Below, in pieces: positions 46,316-56,438 of a stretch of DNA of 64,000 nucleotides. The notes under the pieces are model-generated. The model saw only the letters and a list, made by a program, of their open reading frames with translations. It made no database searches and was not told where the DNA came from. The DNA is from Exiguobacterium sp. s146 (GTDB lineage Bacteria; Bacillota; Bacilli; Exiguobacteriales; Exiguobacteriaceae): positions 143,704-207,703 of the forward strand of contig NZ_JACSMA010000004.1 of the NCBI RefSeq assembly GCF_018618415.1, in the 5' to 3' direction. The translations under genes and the position numbers were made by a program. Each line of letters opens with the position of its first letter. Position 1 is the first letter of the stretch.

Positions 46316-48058
46316 TCATCGTAAAATTGCTGGAAATAGTATTTGTTTCTTCATCACTTCGTAAATTCCGAGCGGTGTGGCCCGGACATATGGCAAGTGT
46401 GTCGATGCCAAGAACAAGAGCGTATAAATCGGTTCTTCGAACTTGTATCCGCGGGCGAGCAGTTCGGCCCGCAACACTTCTTCCTGGACGATCAACTGTT
46501 CGACCGGCTCCTTCGACGTCATGCCACAGAGCGGGAGCGGGATTTCCGCGATGATTTCACCGCGGTCGACGAGGACGATGCCGCCGCCGAGTTCCTTCAT
46601 CCGCTCGAACGCCGTCAACATGTCTCGTTTGCATTTCCCGAGAATCAAATAGTCACCGCTAATCGAATACGAACTGACGAGACCGCCGAAGTCGTTGGCG
46701 AATCCTTTCAACACCGTATTGAGGCGCCATTTGCCCTCTTTGTCGAGCAACATGAGGAACGACTCGTCTCCGTCACGCGGCAACTCATCTTGGCCGGTAT
46801 CGTGCGTGATTTTGAACAGTTTCATGATGACCGAGTTGACCATGTCGAGCCCGACCGGCATGCTGAACGATAAGTCGTTCGGCGTCAGTTCGATGTCGAC
46901 GTTCGTCGACGGCATCAAGGTAAGTGCCGCATCGACGAGCTCGTTCGGAAACTCGGACGCCCCGTCCCGATAAATCCATTGCCCTTTGGCAATGACAGCG
47001 CTCGGACGTGGCTCATCGATCGCATCGAGAATGTTGAGATGGGCGATGCGGCCCGGTGCAATCGAACCGAGGACGTGATCGAGCCCAAAGTGTCGCGCCA
47101 CATTCAACGAGACGATGCGGTACGCTTCAATCGGAGGCAATCCGGCCTCAATCATGATTTTCACGAGCGCGTCTTGAAGCCCGTCTTGATAAAATCCCGG
47201 TGTCGACCCGTCTGTCGTGACCATGAGATGATCGAACGCCTCAAGTCCGGCGTCGAGCAGTCCGCGGATGATTCCTGGAAGGTCGGGACGAATCGAGGAA
47301 TGACGGAGAGTCGTTGTATAGCCGTGTTCAAGACGACAGAGCGCTTCTTCGGCCGTCATCGCTTCATGGTCGCTGTGGACACCCATCAGCGCCATCTTCG
47401 TCAACGTCTTCGCCGAGGCACCTGGGAAGTGCCCCTCGACCGGGAGCCCGCACGTCTCCGCATCGAGCATCCACTGAAGCATCTCGTCATCACCTTTTAA
47501 CGTTCGCGGCCAAGCCGTCAATTCCCCGGCCATGATGACGTCCGGGTGATTGAACCAAGCGTGAACCCGCTCGGAGTCGACGAGCACGCTATCACGGTCG
47601 AGTTCGGTCTGTGTATCGAGACGGGCCCACCAATACGTGCTCGTCGGAAGCTGTTGCATCGCTTCCAGTTGCGCAAACGCTTGCTCCTTATTTTGTAAAA
47701 AAAGAAGCATGTTGTCATTCACGAGCGTCGTCGTTCCCCGCTCGCCTGCATACTTCGACAGCGTCGCCGGATTATAAAGTTGGAATGGATGCGCGTGCGG
47801 CTCGATATAGCCCGGCACGATGTATTTCCCTGACACGTCTACCGTCTCGACGGCCGCTTTCGGCATGTCTGGCCCGACGTAGACGATTCGGTCATGCTCA
47901 ATCCATATGTTTGCTTGTTTCCACTGCTTCACGTACATGTTTAAGTATGTGGCATTCGTCAATACGAGCGAAGGTGGTCTGACTTGGCTCACGACTTCTA
48001 ATTGTGACCGAATCATCGCTTTAGACCACGGTGCCCGCGCCGATCGTTTTGGTGGCAT
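46316..48058 (-). CDS. yerA: YerA, adenine deaminase-like amidohydrolase
   Basis: A 580-residue amidohydrolase paralogous to adenine deaminase and equal in length to B. subtilis YerA. The first metal motif is EPHAHPFQLY instead of HVHIESS; EGHFPGASAKTL, GVHSDHEAMTAEEA and the catalytic aspartate in VTTDGSTPG remain. The C-terminal domain ends LPLCGMTSKEP and YTLLFLASTHLPYVRATPLG. The changed first motif suggests a substrate other than adenine. The ATG at 48058 follows GGGAGG; a frame to 48103 has no ribosome site. A cre-like box lies 52 bp upstream. It and the true adenine deaminase at 8.8 kb are the two family members here. Confidence 0.88.
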   Translation of the reverse strand: MPPKRSARAPWSKAMIRSQLEVVSQVRPPSLVLTNATYLNMYVKQWKQANIWIEHDRIVYVGPDMPKAAVETVDVSGKYIVPGYIEPHAHPFQLYNPATLSKYAGERGTTTLVNDNMLLFLQNKEQAFAQLEAMQQLPTSTYWWARLDTQTELDRDSVLVDSERVHAWFNHPDVIMAGELTAWPRTLKGDDEMLQWMLDAETCGLPVEGHFPGASAKTLTKMALMGVHSDHEAMTAEEALCRLEHGYTTTLRHSSIRPDLPGIIRGLLDAGLEAFDHLMVTTDGSTPGFYQDGLQDALVKIMIEAGLPPIEAYRIVSLNVARHFGLDHVLGSIAPGRIAHLNILDAIDEPRPSAVIAKGQWIYRDGASEFPNELVDAALTLMPSTNVDIELTPNDLSFSMPVGLDMVNSVIMKLFKITHDTGQDELPRDGDESFLMLLDKEGKWRLNTVLKGFANDFGGLVSSYSISGDYLILGKCKRDMLTAFERMKELGGGIVLVDRGEIIAEIPLPLCGMTSKEPVEQLIVQEEVLRAELLARGYKFEEPIYTLLFLASTHLPYVRATPLGIYEVMKKQILFPAILR

Positions 48059-48109
48059 CGAACCCAATCCTCCCTTTATCGCCTCGCCATTATTATCAGA
48101 CAATAATTT

Positions 48110-48123
48110 TGTAAGCGTTTTCT
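48110..48123. promoter_or_regulatory. Probable cre site upstream of yerA
   Basis: TGTAAGCGTTTTCT, matching TGWAANCGNTNWCW throughout. It lies 52-65 bp before the yerA start, in a position to block its promoter, which suggests carbon catabolite repression. Confidence 0.55.
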
Positions 48124-48207
48124 TTCATCTGGTTCAAGTTTACCTTTTCTCTGAAAGGCTCGCAAGTTATGTTGCCCATTGTAACGGAATTCACATGAAA
48201 TTCACAC

Positions 48208-48236
48208 AAATAAAGACGTCTCCCGTGGGAGACGCC
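48208..48236 (-). terminator. Terminator of the CHASE4-GGDEF-EAL gene
   Basis: GGCGTCTCCC / GGGAGACGTC hairpin followed by TTTATTT on the minus strand, next to the stop codon. Confidence 0.8.
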
Positions 48237-48237
48237 T

Positions 48238-50532
48238 TCACCAATCGTACATCGTGACCGTCTTTTTCAAATAATGCTCGAGTTGAGCGAGCGGAACCGG
48301 TTTGCTGTAATGATAGCCTTGAATGAGGGAACTGCTATGTTCGAGCACGAAGGCGAGCTGTTCTGGACGCTCGACCCCTTCGGTGACAATATCGAGCCCG
48401 AGCGTATGAAACGTCTGATATAACCCTTCGAGCAACGCCCGGTCGAACGTGTTCTCCGGAATCCCTTTGACGAAGTTCTGGTCGATTTTAATCAAATCGA
48501 GTTGAAGCGACTGTAAAAACGACAGCGACGACGTGCCGACTCCGAAGTCATCGAGCGAGATTTTGACACCGATAGCCTTGAGCGATTGAATGAACTGCTG
48601 CAGTTCATATAAATTGCCGCCGACCTCGCTCTCGGTAATCTCGACATGGAGACGGTGGGGATCAAATCCCGAACTTGTCAACACGCGTTCTAATGAAGCC
48701 AAAAACGATCCATCGGCGATTTGGCGCTTCGACACGTTAATCGACAGGAACAAGTGATGGTGCGTCACGTGGTCTTTCATCTCGAGGACGGCCTGTTCGA
48801 GTACCCACCGGCCCAAATCAGAGATGAGACCGAGCTGTTCGGCGACCGGGATGAACAATCCTGGCGAGATTTGACCTTTCGTCGGATGGTTCCACCGAAT
48901 GAGCGCCTCGACACCACGTACGGCAAACGGGCGCGGCGACACGATCGGCTGGTAATACAGTTCGAACTCTTCATGTTCGAGGGCGTGTCGAAGATCGCGC
49001 TCCATCTCGAGCGTCTGTAAATAGTGACTCCCATCCTCGATCTCTTGGAAGGTGAGCACCCGATTCTTCCCTGACAGTTTAGCCTCATGAATGACGACAT
49101 CGAGCCGGCCCATCATGATTTCGTACGTATGGTTCGGTTCGGCGCAAGTGAACACATCGATTCCGATCGTCACAGCCATCCCCTTCACCCCGTTGACCTC
49201 GCCCCAATTTTTCAAGTCTTTGGTCAACCGCCTGGCGACCGGCTGCAATTGTTCGAGCGTCCAGCCTGGATGGACGAACATGAACTCGTCGGCCCCGATT
49301 CGGGCGACAAATCCATCTTCTTTATAGAAGTTGAGCCGGGAAGCGATGTAAATCAAGACGGCGTCGCCGGTTCGGTGTCCATACTGGTCGTTGATGCGCC
49401 GGAAGTCGTCCAAGTCCAAACCGAGCACGCCGATTTGGTCTTGTCTGCCGCGCACGTTCAAGAAATAGTCCTCGAGTGCGAGCCGGTTCGGGAGCAACGT
49501 CAACGCGTCCCGGAACGCCCGATCAATCACTTCGGCGCGTGTGTCTTCAAGTGCCGCGAGCACTTCATTCATGCTCGTCGCCATCTGTTCAATCTCGTCG
49601 TGGCTCTTCGTATCACGACTGAGCCGGAGCCGGCTGTCCCGTTCGAGCGTGATCACTTTCAACTCGCTGACGATTTCCATGAGACGCCGAATCACGACAC
49701 GGTGAATCGTCCATAGTAACGAAAAGAAGAGACCGAACCCGAGGACGACGAGAGCAATCATTCCGAGCCGCAACATCGCCACCATATTTTGATAATGCGT
49801 TTGTTCGACGGTGAACGTCACTTCGAAATCGGACTGTTGAAACACGGTGCCTAGCGGAATCACGACGTCGGTCCCGGCCACCCCATCCGTGATGGCCGTC
49901 TGATTCTGACGTGCGGGCTGAATCGTTAACGGAATCTTCGTCTGGCTACTCATATCCGCTAAAAAAGCCTGGTCGACGAATTCGAGCATGACGAGCGTAC
50001 CTTGACTCGGACCGCTCCGATCACTTCGTAAAATCGGGTGACTGACGTACAGCGTCGGACCAAAGTCGCTTGCATAGACACCGTTTTGCCCATCCTGCTG
50101 ATCACTCAAGCGGGAAGTGACCGCCTTGATGAGCGCTTGTTGTTCGGCTGTCGATAACGTCGTCCCCGATGAACGAAACGCCGAGTAGAACGCTTCTCCG
50201 TCCCGATTCAAATAGACGATCGCGTTGACGCTCAAGTTCTCGAGCGATTCCTCGCTAATGTTACTTTGAACATAGGAGGCGTTCCGTTTTTGTACGAACG
50301 TATACGTGTCATTCCAGACGGCCCAATCGACGAGTGTGCGCTCAAGCGTATGCTTCCGATTGGCGAGCGTCTCTGACACGCTCGCGACTTGACTCTCGAC
50401 CGTCTGCCGATCTTGTTCCATGCTCTTCTCGATGAAATAAGGACGGACCCCAAAAAAGATGACTCCGACAAACACGACTATATTCACGGCCACCGCAATC
50501 ATGAGCTTCGTCCGAATGCGCACGTCGACCAC
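48238..50532 (-). CDS. Membrane CHASE4-HAMP-GGDEF-EAL cyclic-di-GMP enzyme
   Basis: A 764-residue sensor. TM1 (about 10-30), an extracellular CHASE4 domain (55-245, e.g. DWAVWNDTYTFV), TM2 (252-277), HAMP (to about 330), GGDEF (335-495) and EAL (500-755). The cyclase signature is GADEF at 413-417, a near-canonical form that can be active, and no RxxD inhibitory site precedes it. The EAL domain has E542-A-L, INVSKRQI, EITES, DDFGVG, IKIDQ, TEGVE and QGYHYSKP, so phosphodiesterase activity is likely. Start may be GTG 50532 or GTG 50520 (the latter with AGGTGG five bases upstream). It lies between yerA and purD, an insertion relative to B. subtilis. Confidence 0.9.
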   Translation of the reverse strand: MVDVRIRTKLMIAVAVNIVVFVGVIFFGVRPYFIEKSMEQDRQTVESQVASVSETLANRKHTLERTLVDWAVWNDTYTFVQKRNASYVQSNISEESLENLSVNAIVYLNRDGEAFYSAFRSSGTTLSTAEQQALIKAVTSRLSDQQDGQNGVYASDFGPTLYVSHPILRSDRSGPSQGTLVMLEFVDQAFLADMSSQTKIPLTIQPARQNQTAITDGVAGTDVVIPLGTVFQQSDFEVTFTVEQTHYQNMVAMLRLGMIALVVLGFGLFFSLLWTIHRVVIRRLMEIVSELKVITLERDSRLRLSRDTKSHDEIEQMATSMNEVLAALEDTRAEVIDRAFRDALTLLPNRLALEDYFLNVRGRQDQIGVLGLDLDDFRRINDQYGHRTGDAVLIYIASRLNFYKEDGFVARIGADEFMFVHPGWTLEQLQPVARRLTKDLKNWGEVNGVKGMAVTIGIDVFTCAEPNHTYEIMMGRLDVVIHEAKLSGKNRVLTFQEIEDGSHYLQTLEMERDLRHALEHEEFELYYQPIVSPRPFAVRGVEALIRWNHPTKGQISPGLFIPVAEQLGLISDLGRWVLEQAVLEMKDHVTHHHLFLSINVSKRQIADGSFLASLERVLTSSGFDPHRLHVEITESEVGGNLYELQQFIQSLKAIGVKISLDDFGVGTSSLSFLQSLQLDLIKIDQNFVKGIPENTFDRALLEGLYQTFHTLGLDIVTEGVERPEQLAFVLEHSSSLIQGYHYSKPVPLAQLEHYLKKTVTMYDW

Positions 50533-50596
50533 CTTCTTCCTTCAATCTACTTCATTATTGTAGAGCAGGAAGTGGGGATTCCCTTCTTTTCGCATG

Positions 50597-50625
50597 AAAA
50601 AAAGGACGGGTTGACCCATCCTTTA
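50597..50625 (-). terminator. Terminator of the purine operon
   Basis: AAGGATGGGT / ACCCGTCCTT hairpin with a short loop, followed by a T tract on the minus strand, at the purD stop. Confidence 0.85.
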
Positions 50626-51876
50626 AAAAATCCGTGCCAACGCGCGTCCGCCGATGTCTCGACGGTAGAACGTCTGTGGCAAATCAAGTTGTTCGAGTGC
50701 CGTATAGACGGCATGTTTCGCTTCGAGCAAAGTCGGTTTCGTCGACGTGAGCACGAACAAGCGTCCCCCGTTGCCGACAATGTCCGCCCCGTCACGGGTC
50801 GTGCCCGCATGGAATACGAGCACATCGTCTCGTAAGTCACCGAAGCCTGACAATACCTGTCCGGTCGTCGCTCGCTCCGGATATCCTTCTGCCGCGACGA
50901 CGACTCCAATCGTATATCCGTCCACCCATTCAATCGGATACGGTTTCTGGTCCACGACCGCCTCGATGACGTCGAGGAGCGGGGATGCCAAGTTCGGGAG
51001 AATGACCTCGGTCTCGGGATCGCCGAACCGTGCATTGAACTCGATCACTTTCGGACCATCCGCCGTCAAGATGAGACCCGCATACAAAAATCCTTCGAAC
51101 GGGGTGCCTCGTTCGACCATCGTCCGTGCCAGCGGCAAGAGCACGCGCTCGACCGCTTCCGCATACACGGCATCATCGAGATGGGGCATCGGGCTATATG
51201 CGCCCATGCCGCCCGTGTTCGGTCCTTTATCGCCGTCAAACGCACGCTTGTGATCTTGAGACGTAATCATCGGGATGACGTGCTCGCCTGAGACGAACGC
51301 CATGAGCGAGAACTCTTCCCCGTCCAAAAACTCTTCGATGACGACACGGGACTGGTCGCCGAACTTATCGGTGTCGAAGATGTCGTGAATCGCCGCGCGC
51401 GCCTCATCGAGTGTGAACGCGACGGTCACGCCTTTCCCGGCAGCGAGCCCGTCCGCCTTGACGACGAGCGGGGCTATCGACTGATCGAGATGACGTAGCG
51501 CCGACGCGGCATCGGTGAACGTGTCATACCCGGCTGTCGGAATATCGGCTTCGCGCATCACTTCTTTGGCGAAGGCTTTACTGCCTTCCAAAAGTGCTGC
51601 CGCTTGCGTCGGTCCGAAGATGCGTTGTCCTTCTGCTTGAAACGCATCGACGACACCGGCCATCAAGGCCGATTCCGGACCGACAATCGTCCAGTCGATT
51701 CCTTCACGCTTCGCAAACCCGACGAGGGCCGAGACATCTGTCTCTTCGATCGGCACACATGTCACACCGTCCATATTGAGATTACCCGGGGCGACGAACA
51801 CCTCGTGTCCGTCTTGTCCCAACTTCCAGGCGAGCGCGTGTTCACGGCCGCCGCGTCCAATTACGAGTACGTTCAT
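50623..51876 (-). CDS. purD: Phosphoribosylamine-glycine ligase
   Basis: ATP-grasp ligase of 417 residues making GAR, step two of IMP synthesis. MNVLVIGRGGREHALAWKL at the start, VVKADGLAAGKGVTVAF, EFLDGEEFSLMAFV and EFNARFGDPETEVIL are standard. The ATG at 51876 follows GAGGAGC; upstream in-frame sequence belongs to purH. Last gene of the pur operon, 13 bp after purH. Confidence 0.97.
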   Translation of the reverse strand: MNVLVIGRGGREHALAWKLGQDGHEVFVAPGNLNMDGVTCVPIEETDVSALVGFAKREGIDWTIVGPESALMAGVVDAFQAEGQRIFGPTQAAALLEGSKAFAKEVMREADIPTAGYDTFTDAASALRHLDQSIAPLVVKADGLAAGKGVTVAFTLDEARAAIHDIFDTDKFGDQSRVVIEEFLDGEEFSLMAFVSGEHVIPMITSQDHKRAFDGDKGPNTGGMGAYSPMPHLDDAVYAEAVERVLLPLARTMVERGTPFEGFLYAGLILTADGPKVIEFNARFGDPETEVILPNLASPLLDVIEAVVDQKPYPIEWVDGYTIGVVVAAEGYPERATTGQVLSGFGDLRDDVLVFHAGTTRDGADIVGNGGRLFVLTSTKPTLLEAKHAVYTALEQLDLPQTFYRRDIGGRALARIF

Positions 51877-51889
51877 CGTATCGCTCCTC

Positions 51890-53410
51890 TCAATGTTTGA
51901 AGTGTCGCACAGACGTGAACACCATCGTGATACCGTGGCGGTTCGCCGCTTCGATGGACTCTTCATCACGAATCGACCCGCCCGGTTGAATGATGGCCGT
52001 GATACCGGCCGCTGCCGCTGCCTCGACCGTGTCACCCATCGGGAAGAACGCATCGCTACCGAGCGCAGCCCCTTGAGCACGTTCACCCGCTTGTTCGAAG
52101 GCGATTTTCGCCGCGCCGACGCGGTTCATCTGTCCTGCACCGATGCCGATTGTCGTTTCATTTTTCGCGACGACGATTGCGTTTGATTTCACGTGTTTGA
52201 CGACACGCCACGCGAGCTTCAAGTCTTCCCACTCGGACGCCGTCGGACGACGGTCCGTCACGATTTGACATGACGCATCATCAAGGGTCACGTCGTCCCC
52301 GTCTTGCACGAGCAGACCGCCCGCGACGGCTGTCAAGCGCATCCCTGTCATCTGCCCCATGTCGAGCGTCAATAACCGAAGATTCTTTTTCTCTTTCAAT
52401 CGGTCCAGTGCTGCCTCACTAAAGGATGGCGCGATGATGATCTCTAAGAAGATGTTCCGGAGCGCCTCTGCCGTCTCCACATCAACTTCACGGTTCAAGG
52501 CGACGATGCCGCCGAAAATCGAAACCGGATCGGCCGCATGTGCCCGTGAGAACGCTTGGCTAATCGTCTCTCCGACCGCGACACCGCACGGGTTCATATG
52601 TTTGACGACGACCGCTGCGGGCTCCGTCAGTTCACTGAGCGCCTCGAGCGCCGCGTTCGTATCTTGGATATTGTTATAGGAAAGTTCTTTGCCGTGCAGT
52701 TGCTCCGCGTTCGCGAGCGTCATCCCGTGATAGAGCGGCGTCTTATAAAACGCTGCCTGCTGGTGCGGGTTCTCTCCGTAACGGAGGTCTTGTACTTTCT
52801 CATACGTGACCGTGAGCTGTTCCGGGAACGTCTCACCAATCTGTTGCCCTAAATAGTCAGCGATCAAGGCGTCGTACGCCGCCGTGTGGCGGAACGCTTT
52901 TGTGGCGAGGCGCTGACGTGTCTCGAACGTCGTCCCGCCGGCGAGAACCGCTTCGGCGACATGACCGTAGTCAGCCGGGTCGACGACGACCGTCACGCTG
53001 GCATGGTTTTTCGCCGCCGAACGGAGCATGCTCGGTCCGCCGATATCGATATTTTCAATCGCTTCTTCATACGTCGCGTTCTCTTTCGCAATCGTCTCTT
53101 TGAACGGGTACAAGTTGACGACGACATAATCGATCGGCTCGATATCATGGTCTTTCATCTGTTCGACGTGCGAGTCTAAATCGCGGCGTCCGAGCAGACC
53201 ACCGTGAACGAGCGGGTGGAGCGTCTTCACGCGTCCGTCGAGCATCTCTGGGAACGATGTCACTGCTGAGATGTTTTTTACCGGGAGGCCGGCCGCGATG
53301 AGCGCCGCTTCCGTACCACCTGTCGAAATGAGTTCGATACCCGCTTCATGCAACGTCTGCGCGAACTCGACGATTCCTGTTTTATCTGACACACTCAGTA
53401 ATGCTCTCAC
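51890..53410 (-). CDS. purH: AICAR formyltransferase / IMP cyclohydrolase
   Basis: Bifunctional enzyme of 506 residues for the last two steps to IMP. The N-terminal cyclohydrolase domain begins [20 protein letters not shown] and contains [14 protein letters not shown]; the C-terminal transformylase domain has [13 protein letters not shown] and [17 protein letters not shown]. Full length. It overlaps purN by four bases. Confidence 0.97.
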   Translation of the reverse strand: MRALLSVSDKTGIVEFAQTLHEAGIELISTGGTEAALIAAGLPVKNISAVTSFPEMLDGRVKTLHPLVHGGLLGRRDLDSHVEQMKDHDIEPIDYVVVNLYPFKETIAKENATYEEAIENIDIGGPSMLRSAAKNHASVTVVVDPADYGHVAEAVLAGGTTFETRQRLATKAFRHTAAYDALIADYLGQQIGETFPEQLTVTYEKVQDLRYGENPHQQAAFYKTPLYHGMTLANAEQLHGKELSYNNIQDTNAALEALSELTEPAAVVVKHMNPCGVAVGETISQAFSRAHAADPVSIFGGIVALNREVDVETAEALRNIFLEIIIAPSFSEAALDRLKEKKNLRLLTLDMGQMTGMRLTAVAGGLLVQDGDDVTLDDASCQIVTDRRPTASEWEDLKLAWRVVKHVKSNAIVVAKNETTIGIGAGQMNRVGAAKIAFEQAGERAQGAALGSDAFFPMGDTVEAAAAAGITAIIQPGGSIRDEESIEAANRHGITMVFTSVRHFKH

Positions 53411-53985
53411 TTGAAAACCTCCTGTTGGATAAACACTTGTTGTAGTACGCGCGGATAGAGCTGATGCTCGACCGCTTGGATGCGCCTTGCCGCTTCGGCC
53501 GCATCACAGCCGGCGATGGCGACTTCTTGTTGGGCGATGATTGGGCCCGTGTCCATCCCGGCATCGACGTAATGGACTGTGACACCACTCGTCGGCACGT
53601 TCACCGCGAGCGCTTGTCCGATGGCGTCTTTTCCAGGGAACGCTGGTAACAGCGACGGATGGATGTTGATGATTTGTTTCGGATACGCGGCAAGCAACAC
53701 ATCCCCAATCAACCGCATATACCCGGCCAAGACGATATAGTCGGCGCCGAGCGTCTGAATCAAGACGAGAAGCTCTTGTTCGAATTCAGCTTTTGAGGCG
53801 TACGCCTTCGGCTCGAATGAGAAGCTCGGGATGTTGAACCGATCCGCCCGTTCGAGCACTTTCGCTTCTGGTTTGTCCGTGACGAGCAGGACACATTCCC
53901 CTGACAAGTCGCCTCGGTCGATGGCTTGCCAAATCGCTTCGGCGTTGCTACCGGACCCGGAGGCGAAGATGGCAAACTTTTTCAC
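53407..53985 (-). CDS. purN: Phosphoribosylglycinamide formyltransferase (folate-dependent)
   Basis: Transfers a formyl group from 10-formyl-THF to GAR. 192 residues; [12 protein letters not shown] phosphate loop, [13 protein letters not shown], and the catalytic [12 protein letters not shown] and [13 protein letters not shown] segments are intact. It overlaps purM and purH by four bases at each end. Confidence 0.96.
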   Translation of the reverse strand: MKKFAIFASGSGSNAEAIWQAIDRGDLSGECVLLVTDKPEAKVLERADRFNIPSFSFEPKAYASKAEFEQELLVLIQTLGADYIVLAGYMRLIGDVLLAAYPKQIINIHPSLLPAFPGKDAIGQALAVNVPTSGVTVHYVDAGMDTGPIIAQQEVAIAGCDAAEAARRIQAVEHQLYPRVLQQVFIQQEVFK

Positions 53986-55016
53986 TGGTCGACCCCCAAG
54001 ATGCGGACGCCCGGTTTGGCATCGACTTTTCCGATGCGGTGCGACGTCTCCCCGGCGCGCTCGAGCGCTGCTTCGACGACGGCGACATCTTCAGGACGGA
54101 CCGTGATCATGAAGCCGATACCCATATTGAACACGTTGAACATCTCTTGTTTCGAGACATGTCCGACTTGTTCGAGCCAGTCGAACACGGGCAGGCTCGG
54201 CCAATTCGAGGCGTCGAATGTGACACCGAGTCCTTCCGGCAGCATGCGTGGCACGTTCTCGTAAAACCCGCCGCCCGTAATGTGGGCCATGCCTTGGACA
54301 CGCCCCGTCGCGATGGCCGCTTTCGCCGCTTCGGAATAGATGCGTGTCGGCAACAAAAGGGCGTTCCCGAGCGTCGTGTCGAGCATGGCAATCTCGTCCG
54401 TATAGGCGAGGCCTTGTGATTCAACGATATGGCGGACGAGGGAGAATCCATTCGAATGGACACCCGATGACGCGAGTCCGAGGACGATGTCCCCCGCTTC
54501 AATCGTTCGCCCATCGATGAGTGCTTCCTTTTCGACGACACCGACGGCGAATCCGGCGATGTCATATTCGCCGTCCGGATACATCCCCGGCATCTCAGCC
54601 GTCTCGCCTCCAACGAGGGCACAACCCGCTTGGACACAGCCTTCGGCGACGCCTGCGACGATGCGCTCCAATTTGGCCGGTTCCGCTTTGCCGGTCGCGA
54701 TATAGTCTAAGAAATACAGCGGTTCGGCCCCGTGGACGAGACAGTCATTGACACACATCGCCACACAGTCAATTCCAATCGTATCATGTTGGTCGAGCGC
54801 GAACGCGAGTTTGAGTTTCGTGCCGACCCCATCCGTTCCGCTGACGAGAATCGGATGTTTCAACTGCATCGAGCCGAGGTCGATCATCGCCCCGAAACTG
54901 CCGAGCCCGGTCATCACTTCTGGACGCATCGTCCGTGCCACGTGACGCTTCATGCGTGATACGGCCTCATAGCCTGCTTCTAAATTCACACCCGCTTGTT
55001 CATATCTTAAACTCAT
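53982..55016 (-). CDS. purM: Phosphoribosylformylglycinamidine cyclo-ligase
   Basis: AIR synthetase of 344 residues, PurM/SelD/ThiL superfamily. Conserved LVSGTDGVGTKLKLAF, MCVNDCLVHGAEPLYFLDY, LVGGETAEMPGMY and the glycine-rich MAHITGGGFYENVPRML are present. Twelve bases after purF; overlaps purN by four bases. Confidence 0.97.
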   Translation of the reverse strand: MSLRYEQAGVNLEAGYEAVSRMKRHVARTMRPEVMTGLGSFGAMIDLGSMQLKHPILVSGTDGVGTKLKLAFALDQHDTIGIDCVAMCVNDCLVHGAEPLYFLDYIATGKAEPAKLERIVAGVAEGCVQAGCALVGGETAEMPGMYPDGEYDIAGFAVGVVEKEALIDGRTIEAGDIVLGLASSGVHSNGFSLVRHIVESQGLAYTDEIAMLDTTLGNALLLPTRIYSEAAKAAIATGRVQGMAHITGGGFYENVPRMLPEGLGVTFDASNWPSLPVFDWLEQVGHVSKQEMFNVFNMGIGFMITVRPEDVAVVEAALERAGETSHRIGKVDAKPGVRILGVDQ

Positions 55017-55028
55017 CGTCAGTCCCCC

Positions 55029-56438
55029 TTAAGCTTTTGTCTCTGTTACAAGTTCCGCCAGTTCAGTTGGATAAAGTCCGGTGAAGCAAGCGGCGCACTG
55101 CCCGCGCAAGTTCCCTTCGAACGGCCGGTCGATCGCTTCGACCGTCCCGTCCAATGTGAGGAACGCCAGTGAATCGGCCCCAATCTCTTCTTTAATCTCT
55201 TCGATGGATTTGGTGGCCGCAATCAACTCTTCCTTTGATGATGTATCGATGCCGTAATAGCACGGATGCTTGATCGGTGGTGACGTGATGCGCACATGCA
55301 CCTCGGTCGCCCCGGCTTCCCGGAGCAACTTGACGATGCGTCGGCTCGTCGTCCCGCGAACGATTGAGTCGTCGACCATGATGACCCGCTTTCCGCTCAC
55401 GACGCCTCGAAGCGCCGATAGCTTCATCTTTACGCCGCGTTCCCGCAATTCTTGCGACGGTTGTATGAACGTCCGACCGACGTAGCGGTTTTTGATGAGT
55501 CCCATCTCGTACGGGATTCCGCTCGCCTCGGCGTAACCGATGGCCGCCGAGATGCTCGAGTCCGGGACGCCGGTGACGACGTCCGCTTCGACCGGTGCCT
55601 CGTCGAACATCTTCTTCCCCATCGCCTTACGAGCCGTATGGACGTTGACGCCATCGATGATGGAGTCCGGCCGCGAAAAGTAAATGTATTCCATGGAACA
55701 CATCGCACGGACCGAGGCCTCGCTGTACCGCTCCGACACAATCCCGTCTTGCGTGATCATGAGCAGTTCCCCTGGCTCGACATCGCGTACGTACGTCGCC
55801 CCTACGACGTCGAACGCACATGTCTCTGAGGCGAACACGTAAGCTCCGTCCTCGGTCTGGCCGAGCGAGAGCGGGCGTAAGCCGTGAACGTCGACGCCGA
55901 CGTAGAGCGCGTCTTCCGTCAAGAAGAGGAAAGCGAACGCGCCGACGAGACGCGCCAAGCTATCCGCGATTCGCTCTTTCATTGAGTGGCCTCGGCTCCG
56001 CTTAATCAAGTGGGCGACGACTTCCGTGTCGGACGTCGTCTGGAAAATCGCACCTTCCGCTTCAAGCATATGTTTCAACTCGTTGGCGTTGACGAGGTTA
56101 CCGTTGTGCGCCATCGCCAAATCGCCCGTGAGCGACTTGAAGTGGAGCGGTTGGACGTTCTCGATCGTGTTCCCGCCTGCCGTCGAGTAACGAACGTGCC
56201 CGATGGCGTGATGCCCGGTCAAGGCGTCGAGCGACGGTTCGTCGAACACTTCGGCGACGAGGCCGAGTCCGCGTTTGGCGTGTAGGCGTTCGCCGTCAGC
56301 CGTGACAATGCCTGTCCCTTCTTGTCCCCGGTGTTGCAGGCTGTGGAGGCCGTAGTAGGCGAGGTGTGACGCTTCATGGTGATTGAACACCCCGAATACC
56401 CCGCACTCCTCGTTCATGCCTCGGATGTCATATAACAT
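55029..56438 (-). CDS. purF: Glutamine PRPP amidotransferase
   Basis: First committed enzyme of purine synthesis: PRPP and glutamine to phosphoribosylamine. 469 residues with a short propeptide ([11 protein letters not shown]) before the catalytic nucleophile C12 in [11 protein letters not shown], exactly as in B. subtilis PurF, where self-cleavage exposes the cysteine. The PRPP loop is [16 protein letters not shown]. Cysteines in the C-terminal half (e.g. [18 protein letters not shown]) are consistent with the [4Fe-4S] cluster of the Bacillus enzyme. The ATG at 56438 has AAGGAGC upstream and lies inside the 3' end of purL (25-bp overlap). Confidence 0.97.
   Translation of the reverse strand: MLYDIRGMNEECGVFGVFNHHEASHLAYYGLHSLQHRGQEGTGIVTADGERLHAKRGLGLVAEVFDEPSLDALTGHHAIGHVRYSTAGGNTIENVQPLHFKSLTGDLAMAHNGNLVNANELKHMLEAEGAIFQTTSDTEVVAHLIKRSRGHSMKERIADSLARLVGAFAFLFLTEDALYVGVDVHGLRPLSLGQTEDGAYVFASETCAFDVVGATYVRDVEPGELLMITQDGIVSERYSEASVRAMCSMEYIYFSRPDSIIDGVNVHTARKAMGKKMFDEAPVEADVVTGVPDSSISAAIGYAEASGIPYEMGLIKNRYVGRTFIQPSQELRERGVKMKLSALRGVVSGKRVIMVDDSIVRGTTSRRIVKLLREAGATEVHVRITSPPIKHPCYYGIDTSSKEELIAATKSIEEIKEEIGADSLAFLTLDGTVEAIDRPFEGNLRGQCAACFTGLYPTELAELVTETKA

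Noticed and set aside
46316..48058. Calling this gene a second adenine deaminase
   Set aside because: The first metal motif differs from HVHIESS and the length and context match B. subtilis YerA, so a specific substrate is not claimed.
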